NCBI GenBank assembly: GCA_045544195.1
Contig: JAZPYO010000061.1
Location: 1 to 57,757, forward strand
Source of the DNA: RGIG7213 sp045544195
GTDB taxonomy: Bacteria; Bacillota; Clostridia; Oscillospirales; CAG-272
Direction of reading: 5' to 3'
DNA length: 57,757 nt
Shown: positions 34,750 to 44,234 of the stretch, piece by piece
Layout of the letters: each line of letters opens with the position of its first letter
How positions within the stretch are numbered: position 1 is the first letter of the stretch
Position numbers and translations under genes: made by a program
Notes under the pieces: model-generated
Told to the model about the DNA's origin: nothing
The model's database searches: none
What the model saw: only the letters and a program-made list of their open reading frames with translations

Positions 34750-37281
34750 ATGGAAAAATACTCAAGTAAGGATATTGAATTCAAGGATCAGAAGATAGTT
34801 GATATGCAGATAGAAAAGGAAGTTAAAAAGTCCTTTTTGGAATACTCCATGTCAGTTATCGTTGCAAGAGCCCTGCCTGACGTGCGTGACGGCTTGAAGC
34901 CCGTACACCGCCGTATACTTTACGCTATGTATGAGGATAATCTCGTTCACAGCAATCCTCACAGAAAATCCGCAACGACGGTCGGTAACGTTCTGGGTAG
35001 ATATCATCCGCACGGCGATGCTGCTGTATACGATGCAATGGTACGTCTTGCGCAGCCCTTTTCTCTTCGTTACCCCCTGGTTGACGGTAAGGGTAACTTC
35101 GGTAACGTAGACGGCGACGGAGCTGCTGCATACCGTTATACTGAGGCAAGAATGTCACGTTTAGCAGATTATATGCTGATGGACATAGAGAAAAACGTAA
35201 TAGATTACGATCCTAACTTCGATAATACGAGAAAAGAGCCGAAGGTATTGCCCGCAAGATACCCCAACCTGCTTGTAAACGGCTCGGTAGGTATCGCTGT
35301 CGGTATGGCGACAAATGTTCCGCCTCACAATCTCAGAGAGGTAATTGACGGTACGATATATCTTATGGAAAATCCCGAATGCGATACAAAGGATCTTATG
35401 ACATTCATAAAGGGACCTGACTTTCCGACGTATGCGACGATACACGGAACAAACGGTATATACGAGGCTTATCAGACGGGTCATGGCAGAGTGAGCGTAA
35501 GAGCAAGAGCAGAGGTATTTGAGGATAAGCACAGAATAGAGATATACGAAATACCCTATATGGTAAATAAGTCAATGCTCGTTATGAGTATGGCCGATCT
35601 TGTAAAAGCCAAAAAGATAGAGGGTATAACAGCGCTCCGCGACGAAAGCGGACGTCACGGTATGAAGATAGTCGTAGAGTACAGACGCGATGCGAACGGT
35701 CAGGTAATACTCAATCAGCTTTACAAATATACTCAGCTTCAGGACACATGCGCAATAAATATGCTTGCGCTTGTGAACGGAGAGCCGAAATGCCTCAGCC
35801 TTAAGGAAATATTGAACAATTATATTGCCCATCAGGAAGAGGTAATATACCGCAGAGTCGAATTCGATCTGGAAAAGGCGAGAAAGAGAGCCCATATTTT
35901 AGAGGGTCTGCACATCGCTATTGACAATATCGATGAGGTAATAAAGATAATACGCGGTTCAAAATCGATTCCCGATGCTAAGGAGCAGCTCTGCTCACGC
36001 TTCGAGCTTGACGATATTCAGGCTCAGGCTATCGTTGAAATGCAGTTAGGTAAGCTGTCAAATCTGGAAACGGTAAAGATAGAGGAGGAGCTTGCAAAGC
36101 TCAAGGCGCTTATTATAGAGCTTGAGGCAACGCTTGCAGATAAGGAAAGAATACACAGCATAATAAAAGAGGAGCTTACCGTTATAAGAGATAAGTTCGG
36201 AGATGAAAGAAGAACCAGAATAGAAGAATCCGACGAGGAGATAGTTGACGAGGATCTTATAGAAAGAGAAAACTGTGTTGTAACGCTTACATACGGCGGA
36301 TACATAAAAATGCAGTCTGCATCCGATTATTCTGTACAGAATAAGGGCGGTAAGGGTATGAGAAGCATGGCAACGAAGGAGGATGACTTCGTTATCAACG
36401 TTGTTGCGGCTCACAGCCATTCATATATGCTTATGTTTACGAATACGGGCAGAGTATTTATGAAAAAGGTATACAGCCTGCCAAGAGGAAGCAGAACGTC
36501 AAAGGGCTCAAATATAGTAAACGTAATCGATATAGCTGACGGAGAAAAGATAACGGCGCTTGTTCCCGTTGACGATTTTTCAAAGGGCGGCTACTTACTG
36601 ATGGTTACAAAGAACGGCACTGTAAAGAAAACGAAGCTGTCCGAGTTTGAGCAAAGGAGAAAGGGCGGAAAGATCGCAATTCTTCTTGACGAGGGCAACG
36701 AGCTGCTGTTTGTAAGACTTACAGACGGTGACAGAGATGTTGTCGTATGTACTCACGACGGTCAGGCTACGTGCTTCAATGAGCGTCACGTAAGAGATAT
36801 GGGCAGAGCGTCAAGAGGCGTGAGAGGTATAAGACTTGCCGATGGAGATTTCGTAACGGGCGCAGCAGTGTGCGAGGAAGGTAAAAAGCTCCTTTCCATC
36901 ACCGAAAACGGCTACGGAAAGCGTACAGAGTTTGAGCATTATACAGTTCACGGCAGAGGCGGTAAGGGCGTTGTATGCCACAAGATAACAGAGGAGTCAG
37001 GAAAGCTCGCGGGCATAGCATCAGTTGCCGACGGAGAGGACATAATAATTGTTACAACAAAGGGCGTTCTTATAAGATTCCGCGCTGAAGATGTCCGTGT
37101 ATGCGGAAGATCTGCAACGGGAGTTATAGTAGTAAGATTCAAGGAAGAGGGCGACAAGATAGTCAACTTCACACATACAGAAAGAGAAGAAGAAAAGCCC
37201 GATGAGGAATCTGACGGTCAGATGACAGAAAACACCTCTGAAATTGCAGAAGAAGACTCTGCAAGCATAGAGGAACGATAA
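34750..37281 (+). CDS. gyrA: DNA gyrase subunit A
   Basis: The breakage-reunion subunit. The ATG at 34750 has ggaagaa at good distance; a TTG at 34726 is an in-frame alternative. The 843 residues show SFLEYSMSVIVARALPDVRDGL, HPHGDAAVYD, the catalytic Y130 in AYRYTEARMS, and the six-bladed C-terminal domain. The GyrA box, usually QRRGGKG and needed for DNA wrapping, reads QNKGGKG (530-536). A long acidic tail follows. Position after gyrB and the QNKGGKG remnant argue for gyrase rather than topoisomerase IV. Confidence 0.96.
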   Translation: MEKYSSKDIEFKDQKIVDMQIEKEVKKSFLEYSMSVIVARALPDVRDGLKPVHRRILYAMYEDNLVHSNPHRKSATTVGNVLGRYHPHGDAAVYDAMVRLAQPFSLRYPLVDGKGNFGNVDGDGAAAYRYTEARMSRLADYMLMDIEKNVIDYDPNFDNTRKEPKVLPARYPNLLVNGSVGIAVGMATNVPPHNLREVIDGTIYLMENPECDTKDLMTFIKGPDFPTYATIHGTNGIYEAYQTGHGRVSVRARAEVFEDKHRIEIYEIPYMVNKSMLVMSMADLVKAKKIEGITALRDESGRHGMKIVVEYRRDANGQVILNQLYKYTQLQDTCAINMLALVNGEPKCLSLKEILNNYIAHQEEVIYRRVEFDLEKARKRAHILEGLHIAIDNIDEVIKIIRGSKSIPDAKEQLCSRFELDDIQAQAIVEMQLGKLSNLETVKIEEELAKLKALIIELEATLADKERIHSIIKEELTVIRDKFGDERRTRIEESDEEIVDEDLIERENCVVTLTYGGYIKMQSASDYSVQNKGGKGMRSMATKEDDFVINVVAAHSHSYMLMFTNTGRVFMKKVYSLPRGSRTSKGSNIVNVIDIADGEKITALVPVDDFSKGGYLLMVTKNGTVKKTKLSEFEQRRKGGKIAILLDEGNELLFVRLTDGDRDVVVCTHDGQATCFNERHVRDMGRASRGVRGIRLADGDFVTGAAVCEEGKKLLSITENGYGKRTEFEHYTVHGRGGKGVVCHKITEESGKLAGIASVADGEDIIIVTTKGVLIRFRAEDVRVCGRSATGVIVVRFKEEGDKIVNFTHTEREEEKPDEESDGQMTENTSEIAEEDSASIEER

Positions 37282-37337
37282 CAGACACAAAATGAGGAAT
37301 AATTTTCTCAACTAACACCGAAGGGAGCGTTTAACTG

Positions 37338-38720
37338 TTGGGCGAGGTTGCAAAAAAAATAATAATTACCGTCGTATGTGTTATACTTATGTGCTGCGCG
37401 GTCCTTTCGGCGATCTTTTATGCAGAAGGATATTATGACTTTACGTTTATTTCAAGACAGAACGGTGAGGAAACAAAGCGTCCTGTCGCTTCCGATACCG
37501 ATATTCCGGAGGAAACAGGAAAAACGGATACGGATACAGATATAAACGGTGACACATCACATGATCAAACTCAAAAACCTGTTGAAATACCCGATATAAA
37601 CAGCTTTTTAAACAGCGGTTATAAGGTGAGCTCTGATCTTTTCAACAAAGAAAAGGACGTAATTGCAAAATTGAATATTTCTCTGCCTTCAAAATATGTT
37701 TATTCGACAGCTTTGAAGCCCAAAACGGTGATAAGCTATAAGCCTGACGGAATAGAAAGGGTATTTGAGCAGACCAAAACAGAGCAAAATCTGTATTCTG
37801 TCGAATTGTATATGGGTTATATCGTTGTATCCGACAGCGATACAGTTGTATCCGACAGCGATACAACGGTAATATATAATTCTGACGGTACCGTTGCAGT
37901 CGAAAGATTTGAAGGTACGCTTGGCGAATTTATTTATAAATACGATGAAAGCGGCAAAGGTATATTTACCTTGGAGGGTAAAAGCTACGTTATCGATAAC
38001 GGAGTGTTCGTTCCTGCGGGAAAAATACTTGAAAACGGTTTTTCGTATAATGCTTCAAGCACGGTCGGAAAAGCAGATCAATACTACGCATTTGAAGATG
38101 ACAACGGCAAATGGGGATATAAAAACGGCGACGGAAAAGTAGAATTTGCCGCAAAATACGATAAAACGTACAATTTTACAAACGGTCTGGGTATGGTATA
38201 TAACGAGGGGGAAATATTCTATTTCAACGAAAGAGGAAGCCGTAAATGCACAGGCTACAGTCAGATAGGAACGAACGATCTTTACAGTGCGGGTGCTATA
38301 TATTTTGACGGCGGTCTTGTAATGGTAAGGTCGGTCACATACGAAAGACACGATGTTATAATGGACAGAGATATTCTCGTAGATGTTAACGGAAATGAAT
38401 ATGAAATACCGAACGGCTGCAATCTCGTATCATATTCAAACCAGCGTATTTTACTCAATAAAAACGGTAAATACGGCTTTTATGCAGTGAAAAATGATTG
38501 GATAACGGATATTGACACATACACCTATGCACAGCCCTACTGTGAGGGACTTGCGGTAGTAGGAATGGAAAACGGAAAAAAAGGCGTTATCGATCTTGAC
38601 GGAAACGTAGTTGTTCCGTTTAAATACAGCCATATCACCGAATGCTGTAACGGCGTATTCGCCGCTTACAGTCAGAGCAGCGGCTGGACGGTATTTTCAA
38701 AGCTCACGGTAAATGCGTGA
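37338..38720 (+). CDS. WG-repeat protein, membrane-anchored
   Basis: A 460-residue extracytoplasmic protein starting at TTG 37338 (ggga upstream). One membrane helix (about residues 6-30, IIITVVCVILMCCAVLSAIFY) is followed by a Thr/Asp-rich linker (ETGKTDTDTDINGDTS) and beta-rich WG repeats such as DDNGKWGYKNGDGKVEFAAKY, NGKYGFYAVKN and NGKKGVIDLDGNVVVPFKY. These repeats are widespread in gut Firmicutes; their role is unknown, probably in protein or glycan binding. It carries a perfect 21-bp tandem duplication (see 37824). The next gene begins 35 bases downstream. Confidence 0.78.
   Translation: MGEVAKKIIITVVCVILMCCAVLSAIFYAEGYYDFTFISRQNGEETKRPVASDTDIPEETGKTDTDTDINGDTSHDQTQKPVEIPDINSFLNSGYKVSSDLFNKEKDVIAKLNISLPSKYVYSTALKPKTVISYKPDGIERVFEQTKTEQNLYSVELYMGYIVVSDSDTVVSDSDTTVIYNSDGTVAVERFEGTLGEFIYKYDESGKGIFTLEGKSYVIDNGVFVPAGKILENGFSYNASSTVGKADQYYAFEDDNGKWGYKNGDGKVEFAAKYDKTYNFTNGLGMVYNEGEIFYFNERGSRKCTGYSQIGTNDLYSAGAIYFDGGLVMVRSVTYERHDVIMDRDILVDVNGNEYEIPNGCNLVSYSNQRILLNKNGKYGFYAVKNDWITDIDTYTYAQPYCEGLAVVGMENGKKGVIDLDGNVVVPFKYSHITECCNGVFAAYSQSSGWTVFSKLTVNA
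37824..37865 (+). repeat. 21-bp tandem duplication inside the WG-repeat gene
   Basis: Two head-to-tail 21-base units (37824-37844 and 37845-37865), each beginning gttgtatccgac and encoding VVSDSDT, are identical. The duplication is in frame and adds seven residues, placed on a surface-like loop. Such a unit could expand or contract by slippage. Confidence 0.85.
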
Positions 38721-38755
38721 TTTACCGAGTAATTTACCGAAAGGAAAAAAACAAA

Positions 38756-39232
38756 ATGAACGATATATTGAAACTGTTGGAAAAGGATGCCCATCTGACA
38801 CCTGAAATGATATCATCAATGCTGAAAAAGGAAACGGGTGATATCAAAAAGTATATTGACGAGTGCGAAAAGGACGGAACTATCGTAGGCTATCAGGCGA
38901 TAGTTGACTGGGATAAAACAGACAGAGAGTACGTTACTGCCCTGATCGAGCTGAAAATAACTCCTCAAAGGGAGCTTGGCTTTGACAGAGTTGCCGAAAA
39001 GATATACAACTATCCCGAGGTGCAGAGCCTTTATCTTATGTCGGGCGGATTTGATCTTGCCGTTATCATAGAGGGAAAAACGATGCGGCAGGTAGCATTT
39101 TTTGTAGCAGAAAAGCTCGCGCCGATGGAAAGCGTCGTTTCCACGGCAACGCACTTTGTTCTCCGCAAATATAAAGACAAGGGCTTTATATACGGCGAGG
39201 GCGAAATTGATATGAGGGATGAATGTCTTTGA
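38756..39232 (+). CDS. Lrp/AsnC family transcriptional regulator
   Basis: An amino-acid-responsive DNA-binding protein. The ATG at 38756, after cgaaagga, gives 158 residues: an N-terminal winged helix (DILKLLEKDAHLTPEMISSML, IKKYIDECEKDGTIVGY) and a RAM ligand-binding domain (TALIELKITPQRE, VQSLYLMSGGFDLAVIIEG). It overlaps the aminotransferase start by 10 bases, and the two probably form a regulator-enzyme pair for amino acid metabolism. Confidence 0.88.
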   Translation: MNDILKLLEKDAHLTPEMISSMLKKETGDIKKYIDECEKDGTIVGYQAIVDWDKTDREYVTALIELKITPQRELGFDRVAEKIYNYPEVQSLYLMSGGFDLAVIIEGKTMRQVAFFVAEKLAPMESVVSTATHFVLRKYKDKGFIYGEGEIDMRDECL

Positions 39233-40413
39233 TGGATTACAGTAAGGTTTTATCAAAAAAGACCTGCAATATCAAGCCGTCGGGAATAAGAAAATTCTTT
39301 GATCTGCTTGAAACGATGCAGGGTGTTATATCGTTGACGGTAGGTCAGCCCGATTTTCCGACTCCGTGGCACGTGCGTGATGCAGGTATTTTTTCTCTGG
39401 AAAAGGGATATACGTATTACACGTCAAATGCGGGAACACTTGAATTAAGACAGGAAATATCAAAGTATCTTTCAAGACGCTTTGACATAGAATACGATCC
39501 GAAAACAGAAATAACAGTCACGGTAGGCGGAAGTGAAGCTATTGATATAGCGATAAGAGCTATTGTGGAAGAAGGGGACGAGGTAATAGTTCCCGAGCCT
39601 TCATTCGTATGCTACGGACCTATTGTTTCCTTGGCAGGCGGAAAGGCAGTAGCGCTTGAAACTGTTGAAGAGGACGGCTTCAAGCTCACAGCGGAAAGAC
39701 TTAAAAACGCAATAACCGACAAAACGAAAATGCTGGTTTTGCCTTTTCCGAACAATCCGACAGGCGCTGTAATGACACGCCGGGAACTTGAAAAAATAGC
39801 CGAAGTAATAAGAAATACGAACATTATCGTTCTTTCCGATGAGATATACAGTGAGCTTACGTATAACGGCAGACATACGTCGTTTGCAAGCATTGACGGT
39901 ATGCACGAAAGAACAGTGCTTGTAAGCGGATTTTCAAAGGCGTACTCTATGACAGGCTGGCGTCTTGGCTATGCCTGCGCGCCGAAGGAGATAACTGAGC
40001 AGATGCTCAAGATACATCAGTATGCAATAATGTGCGCTCCTACGACATCACAGCTTGCCGCTATAGAGGCACTTAAGAACGGTGACGGCGACATTGAAAT
40101 GATGAAGGCTGAATACGATCGCCGCAGACGGTATATAGTTGACGGTCTGCGTGATTGCGGAATTCCTTGCTTTGAGCCTGACGGCGCATTTTACGTTTTT
40201 CCAAAGGTCGGTGTTTTCGGTCTTTCAAGCGAGGAGTTTTGCGAAAGACTGCTTTACGAGTACAATGTTGCGATAGTTCCCGGAACGGCATTCGGTGAAT
40301 GCGGCGAGGGCTATGCACGGGTTTCTTACGCTTATTCCGTAAAGCACATAACGAAGGCTTTAGAGCAGATAAAGCTCTTTACCGAAAAATTGAAGCAAGA
40401 ACAGCAGCAATGA
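39223..40413 (+). CDS. class I/II pyridoxal-phosphate aminotransferase
   Basis: A 396-residue fold-type I aminotransferase, with GQPDFPTP, YTSNAGTLELRQEISKYL, the NPTGAVMT asparagine loop, SDEIYSELTY, and the PLP lysine in SGFSKAYSMTGWRLGY. The amino-acid substrate cannot be told; aspartate, aromatic and N-acetyl-diaminopimelate enzymes share this pattern. gaggg lies five bases before ATG 39223; ATG 39232 overlaps the regulator stop and is an alternative. A strong terminator follows. Confidence 0.88.
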   Translation: MSLMDYSKVLSKKTCNIKPSGIRKFFDLLETMQGVISLTVGQPDFPTPWHVRDAGIFSLEKGYTYYTSNAGTLELRQEISKYLSRRFDIEYDPKTEITVTVGGSEAIDIAIRAIVEEGDEVIVPEPSFVCYGPIVSLAGGKAVALETVEEDGFKLTAERLKNAITDKTKMLVLPFPNNPTGAVMTRRELEKIAEVIRNTNIIVLSDEIYSELTYNGRHTSFASIDGMHERTVLVSGFSKAYSMTGWRLGYACAPKEITEQMLKIHQYAIMCAPTTSQLAAIEALKNGDGDIEMMKAEYDRRRRYIVDGLRDCGIPCFEPDGAFYVFPKVGVFGLSSEEFCERLLYEYNVAIVPGTAFGECGEGYARVSYAYSVKHITKALEQIKLFTEKLKQEQQQ

Positions 40414-40416
40414 AAA

Positions 40417-40452
40417 GATCCGACAGATCGTTTAAGATCTGTCGGATCTTTA
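40417..40452. terminator. terminator between converging genes
   Basis: GATCCGACAGATC (40417-40429) pairs with GATCTGTCGGATC (40436-40448), flanked by A and T runs, so it can work in both directions for the aminotransferase and the ymdB-type gene. Confidence 0.85.
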
Positions 40453-40454
40453 AT

Positions 40455-41228
40455 TCAATATTCAAATAATTCTGCCTTAACGGTCATTTTTTTGTCCGTA
40501 TCGTATGAAAATACAGCGCCGTGCAAGGTAACGTTTGTTTCCGCAACATCAAATTTTGTCGGCATATGGGTTATAAGACGCTCGAATATTTTTTCCTTTT
40601 TAATTCCAAGCACTGAGTCGTCAGGGCCGCACATTCCAAGATCTGTTATATACCCCGAGCCGTTTTTCATAACTCTTACATCCGATGTCTGAACGTGTGT
40701 ATGAGTACCGAACATAATGTCGATCTTTCCGTCGAAATAAAGGGAAAGAGCTATCTTTTCACTTGTTGATTCAGCGTGTATGTCAAGAATACTGACATCA
40801 TATTCAGGAGCGTTTTTCAGGATCTTTTCTGTGGTGCGGAACGGGCAGGCAAGCGGATCCATAAAAACAAGCCCCATAACATTCATAACTAAAAACCGAA
40901 ATCCGTTTGCATTTATCAGCGTGTAGCCGTTGCCGCTTACCTCATTTGGAAAATTTGCAGGTCTTATTATTGTTGAATTATCGTCAAGGTATTCACGTAT
41001 CTCCCGACGCTTGAAGGTGTGATTTCCTGTTGTTATTACGTCTACTCCCGAATCAGTGAGCGACTTTGCGCTTTTAATGTCAATTCCCCCGCCCGATGCG
41101 GAGTTTTCTCCGTTTGCAACTACGAAATGAATGTTCATTTCGCGGCGTATCTTCCACAGATTTTTCTGAATTTTTTCTACTGAAGCAGGTCCGACGACAT
41201 CACCGAGAGCAAGAATATTAAGTATCAT
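40455..41228 (-). CDS. ymdB: YmdB-type metallophosphoesterase (TIGR00282 family)
   Basis: A calcineurin-like phosphodiesterase of 257 residues; the Bacillus family member hydrolyses 2',3'- and 3',5'-cyclic AMP and affects biofilm versus motility decisions. The metal motifs are present: LGDVVGPAS at the start, VVANGENSASG, TTGNHTFKR, ILDIHAESTSE and GTHTHVQTSD. The length is typical. It is downstream of spoIID on the same strand, 60 bases away, with a hairpin between. Confidence 0.9.
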   Translation of the reverse strand: MILNILALGDVVGPASVEKIQKNLWKIRREMNIHFVVANGENSASGGGIDIKSAKSLTDSGVDVITTGNHTFKRREIREYLDDNSTIIRPANFPNEVSGNGYTLINANGFRFLVMNVMGLVFMDPLACPFRTTEKILKNAPEYDVSILDIHAESTSEKIALSLYFDGKIDIMFGTHTHVQTSDVRVMKNGSGYITDLGMCGPDDSVLGIKKEKIFERLITHMPTKFDVAETNVTLHGAVFSYDTDKKMTVKAELFEY

Positions 41229-41252
41229 TTCATTCTCCGAATTTTAATAAAT

Positions 41253-41280
41253 GAGCTGCCGCAAAAAAACTTGCGGCAGC
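41253..41280. other. hairpin between spoIID and ymdB
   Basis: GCTGCCGCAA (41255-41264) pairs with TTGCGGCAGC (41271-41280) across a short A-rich loop. On the minus strand no T run follows the stem directly, so it may partly reduce read-through from spoIID or stabilise the RNA end. Confidence 0.5.
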
Positions 41281-41288
41281 TTTCGTTT

Positions 41289-42635
41289 TTAAAGAACATC
41301 AGGTACAGCGTACGAGCTTATCTTAACGCCTGTGTAGTAGTGAAGCAATATCTGCGTACAGGTATAGCCCTGCTGAGCAAATAAATTAGCTCCGTATTGG
41401 CTCATACCTACGCCGTGTCCTCTGCCCCATACTGTAACCTTGAACTCGTCTTCATCCTCGTCGTATTCTATCTTGTAGTTTGCCGAATCAAGACCTAAAG
41501 CTGACTGAATATCTCTGCCCGAAAATTCAATTCCGCCTATTACAACGGTCTGTACTCTTCCGCTTTCGTTACGGGTGAGCTTAGTTACCCACTTTGAAGG
41601 ATCGTCACCGAAGGATACGTTGCCGTTTTCATTTCTTACGCAACGCTTGAACTCCGACAAGCTGTAAGCATCTGTATAAGATACCCCGTCGAAGTCATCT
41701 CCCTCAGGAGAATATACCGATTTCAAATATGGAGCATCGTAAGCTGACGGCCATACGTTTGAAACATCGTCGGTATATTTATATGACATTGAGTGGTAAG
41801 CTGCATCAACAGGCAGATCGTTATAAACCATTACCATACCCTTTGTTTCGTCAACTGCGGGACGTATTTTATCAAAAATACTGTCAGCGTATGCCTTTCC
41901 CCACTTTGATACTGCTTCCTCATATGATGTGAAGGACTGGCAGTGACCGCTGAATGTGCAAATGTGCGCTCCCTTGCTTCCGTGACGTGAGTTGTTGTAA
42001 TTACCCGTAAGCATTTTACACATAGTAATCGATCTGCACGCTATGGCCTGGGCTTTAAGAGCCTCGAATTCAAAATATGCAGGCATTTCTGCCGCTACGA
42101 CGCCGTACAGATATTCTGTAAGGGACATATATTCGTAAGTATCAGTCTTGTGCATATAGACCTTAAGGCAGACCTCATCTTCCTTTAAAGCAAGGTCCTC
42201 ATTGTAGTCTACGTCTGTTTCAGGGAGCTTTTCGGGCTTCTGATGCTCTTTATCGCTCTCCGGATTTTTCTCAGGTGATGAGCCGATGATCGTTTCGTCC
42301 TCTTTTTCTTCCTCTTGCGGACGGCTGTTCAATATCGTATTGCCCGCTATAATACTGAAAAGAGGAGAAAGCGCAAACGAGTCGTTTTCTTCAAAATTAA
42401 AGATAAGCTCATCCTCTTCAAGCTCTTCTTCAGGCTCTTCGACATCTTCGGTTTTTTCTGCGATAGCTGTGCCTATTTCGTCATTTTTGACCGTTTGTCC
42501 GTCAGCGGACGGAAGTACAGGCGTATGATCCACCTCGCCGTTTTCGAAATATGCGCTTGTTAATACTAAGGGAATGATTATGGCAAAGGCTAAGGTAACA
42601 GCCATTACCGAAACTATTCCTTTCACAAAATTCAT
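41289..42635 (-). CDS. spoIID: stage II sporulation protein SpoIID
   Basis: A lytic transglycosylase needed for engulfment of the forespore. The ATG at 42635 follows aagaaagg and is preferred over an upstream frame extension with no signal. The 448 residues have a membrane anchor (about 6-27), a long acidic low-complexity linker (EEPEEELEEDELIFNFEEND, repeated Glu/Asp) absent from short SpoIID proteins, and the SpoIID domain with MPAYFEFEALKAQAIACRS, YHSMS and WGRGHGVGMSQYGANLFAQQG. Monocistronic or with ymdB. Supports a spore-forming host together with the spoVM candidate. Confidence 0.92.
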   Translation of the reverse strand: MNFVKGIVSVMAVTLAFAIIIPLVLTSAYFENGEVDHTPVLPSADGQTVKNDEIGTAIAEKTEDVEEPEEELEEDELIFNFEENDSFALSPLFSIIAGNTILNSRPQEEEKEDETIIGSSPEKNPESDKEHQKPEKLPETDVDYNEDLALKEDEVCLKVYMHKTDTYEYMSLTEYLYGVVAAEMPAYFEFEALKAQAIACRSITMCKMLTGNYNNSRHGSKGAHICTFSGHCQSFTSYEEAVSKWGKAYADSIFDKIRPAVDETKGMVMVYNDLPVDAAYHSMSYKYTDDVSNVWPSAYDAPYLKSVYSPEGDDFDGVSYTDAYSLSEFKRCVRNENGNVSFGDDPSKWVTKLTRNESGRVQTVVIGGIEFSGRDIQSALGLDSANYKIEYDEDEDEFKVTVWGRGHGVGMSQYGANLFAQQGYTCTQILLHYYTGVKISSYAVPDVL

Positions 42636-42736
42636 CCTTTCTTGTTTGAAATGTGCCGATGCGATATGATATTCGGCATTACATTGTATGTATATTCTAT
42701 ACCTTGGAAAAATATTTCTTTTTTTCACAAGGGGGA

Positions 42737-42765
42737 TTGACAAAGCTAATTGTATGATTTATAAT
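42737..42765 (+). promoter_or_regulatory. promoter for the GH4 gene
   Basis: Perfect TTGACA (42737-42742), 17 bases, perfect TATAAT (42760-42765). The leader runs about 90 bases to the ATG at 42862, with taggaga before it. No operator palindrome is obvious. Confidence 0.75.
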
Positions 42766-42861
42766 TTTTATATATAGATCAGCGTAATCAATATATTGTG
42801 TTTTTTGCGGTTTTTGAAGATTCTACACAATATAAATAAAATTCAGTAGGAGAAATAAAGT

Positions 42862-44190
42862 ATGAGTAAAATCACTTTTATGGGTGCGGGAAGCACCGTT
42901 TTTGCCAAAAATGTTCTCGGCGATGCTATGCTGACAGAATCCTTAAGGGAATCTACGATAGCTCTTTATGATATTGACGGTGAAAGACTTGAAGAATCTT
43001 ATATCATGGTCAATGCGTTGAATGCCAACATAAACGAAGGCAGAGCAAAGGTTGAAAAATACCTCGGTGTTGAAGAACGTAAGAATGCGTTGAGAGGCGC
43101 TGATTTTATCGTCAATGCAATTCAGGTAGGCGGATATGAGCCTTCGACTGTCATTGACTTTGAAATACCGAAAAAGTACGGTCTGCGTCAGACTATTGCC
43201 GATACTCTCGGTATAGGCGGTATATTCCGCGCCTTGCGTACGATCCCCGTTTTAGAGGATTTTGCGCATGATATCGAAGAGGTATGTCCAAATGCATATT
43301 TTCTGAACTACACAAACCCCATGGCAATGCTTACGGGATATATGCTCAGATATACAGGTGTTAAAACGGTAGGTCTTTGCCACAGTGTTCAGGCTTGCTC
43401 ACGCGGCTTGCTCGATCATTTGCATATGACTGCAAAAGAGCCGCTGCAGGAAACTATTGCAGGCATTAACCATATGGGCTGGCTGCTTGATCTGCGTGAT
43501 GCCGACGGAAACGATCTGTATCCCGAAATAAGACGCAGGGCTGCGCAGGCACTTGATGAGGATATGTACGAAAAAGCAAGACACGATCTTGTACGTCTTG
43601 AATACGTACGCCGCTTCGGATACTACTGCACAGAGTCAAGTGAGCATAATGCAGAATACAATTGCCTGTTTATCAAGGATAAGTATCCTGAATTGATAGA
43701 CAGATACAATATTCCGCTTGATGAATATCCCCGCCGCTGTATAATCCAGATAGACAGATGGAAATCTGCAAAGGAGGAATATCTTAACGGTAACGTAACT
43801 CACAGTAAGACGAATGAATATGCATCAAAGATAATGAATGCTATCGTTACCGATACACCGTATAAGATAGGCGGAAACGTGCTGAATAACGGACTGATCG
43901 AAAACCTGCCAAACGAAGCGTGCGTTGAGGTAGCTTGCCTTGTCAATAAGGCAGGTATACAGCCGTGTAAGGTCGGACGTTTGCCCACAGTCCTTGCGGC
44001 AATGAATATGACAAATATCAATCCACAGCTTCTGACTATTGAGGCTGCCGTAACCAAGAAAAAGGATATTATATATCAGGCGGCAATGCTTGAGCCTCAT
44101 ACAGCCGCAGAGCTTTCGATAGATGATATCGTAAAGCTGTGCGATGAGCTTATAGAAGCCCACGGCGATTACCTGCCGAAATACCATTAA
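42862..44190 (+). CDS. family 4 glycoside hydrolase (alpha-glucosidase/alpha-galactosidase type)
   Basis: GH4 enzymes use NAD+ and a divalent metal to cleave glycosides by an oxidation-elimination route. The 442-residue protein has the Rossmann start ITFMGAGSTVFAKNVLGD, LNYTNPMAM, the metal ligands in GLCHSVQ and GINHMGWLLDL, and the EHNAEYNCLF block of the MelA/AglA branch, so an alpha-glycoside is likelier than 6-phospho-beta-glucoside. It stands alone between its own promoter and terminator with no transporter nearby. Confidence 0.88.
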   Translation: MSKITFMGAGSTVFAKNVLGDAMLTESLRESTIALYDIDGERLEESYIMVNALNANINEGRAKVEKYLGVEERKNALRGADFIVNAIQVGGYEPSTVIDFEIPKKYGLRQTIADTLGIGGIFRALRTIPVLEDFAHDIEEVCPNAYFLNYTNPMAMLTGYMLRYTGVKTVGLCHSVQACSRGLLDHLHMTAKEPLQETIAGINHMGWLLDLRDADGNDLYPEIRRRAAQALDEDMYEKARHDLVRLEYVRRFGYYCTESSEHNAEYNCLFIKDKYPELIDRYNIPLDEYPRRCIIQIDRWKSAKEEYLNGNVTHSKTNEYASKIMNAIVTDTPYKIGGNVLNNGLIENLPNEACVEVACLVNKAGIQPCKVGRLPTVLAAMNMTNINPQLLTIEAAVTKKKDIIYQAAMLEPHTAAELSIDDIVKLCDELIEAHGDYLPKYH

Positions 44191-44202
44191 AATAATTTCT
44201 GC

Positions 44203-44234
44203 ATCTGCGGTCAATAAGACCGCAGATGTTTTTT
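44203..44234. terminator. terminator after GH4
   Basis: ATCTGCGGTC (44203-44212) pairs with GACCGCAGAT (44218-44227) around aataa and is followed by a T run on the plus strand. It sits between the converging GH4 and MORN genes. Confidence 0.88.

Noticed and set aside
37338..38720. CRISPR-like or satellite repeat at 37824
   Set aside because: Only two units, in frame inside a coding region.
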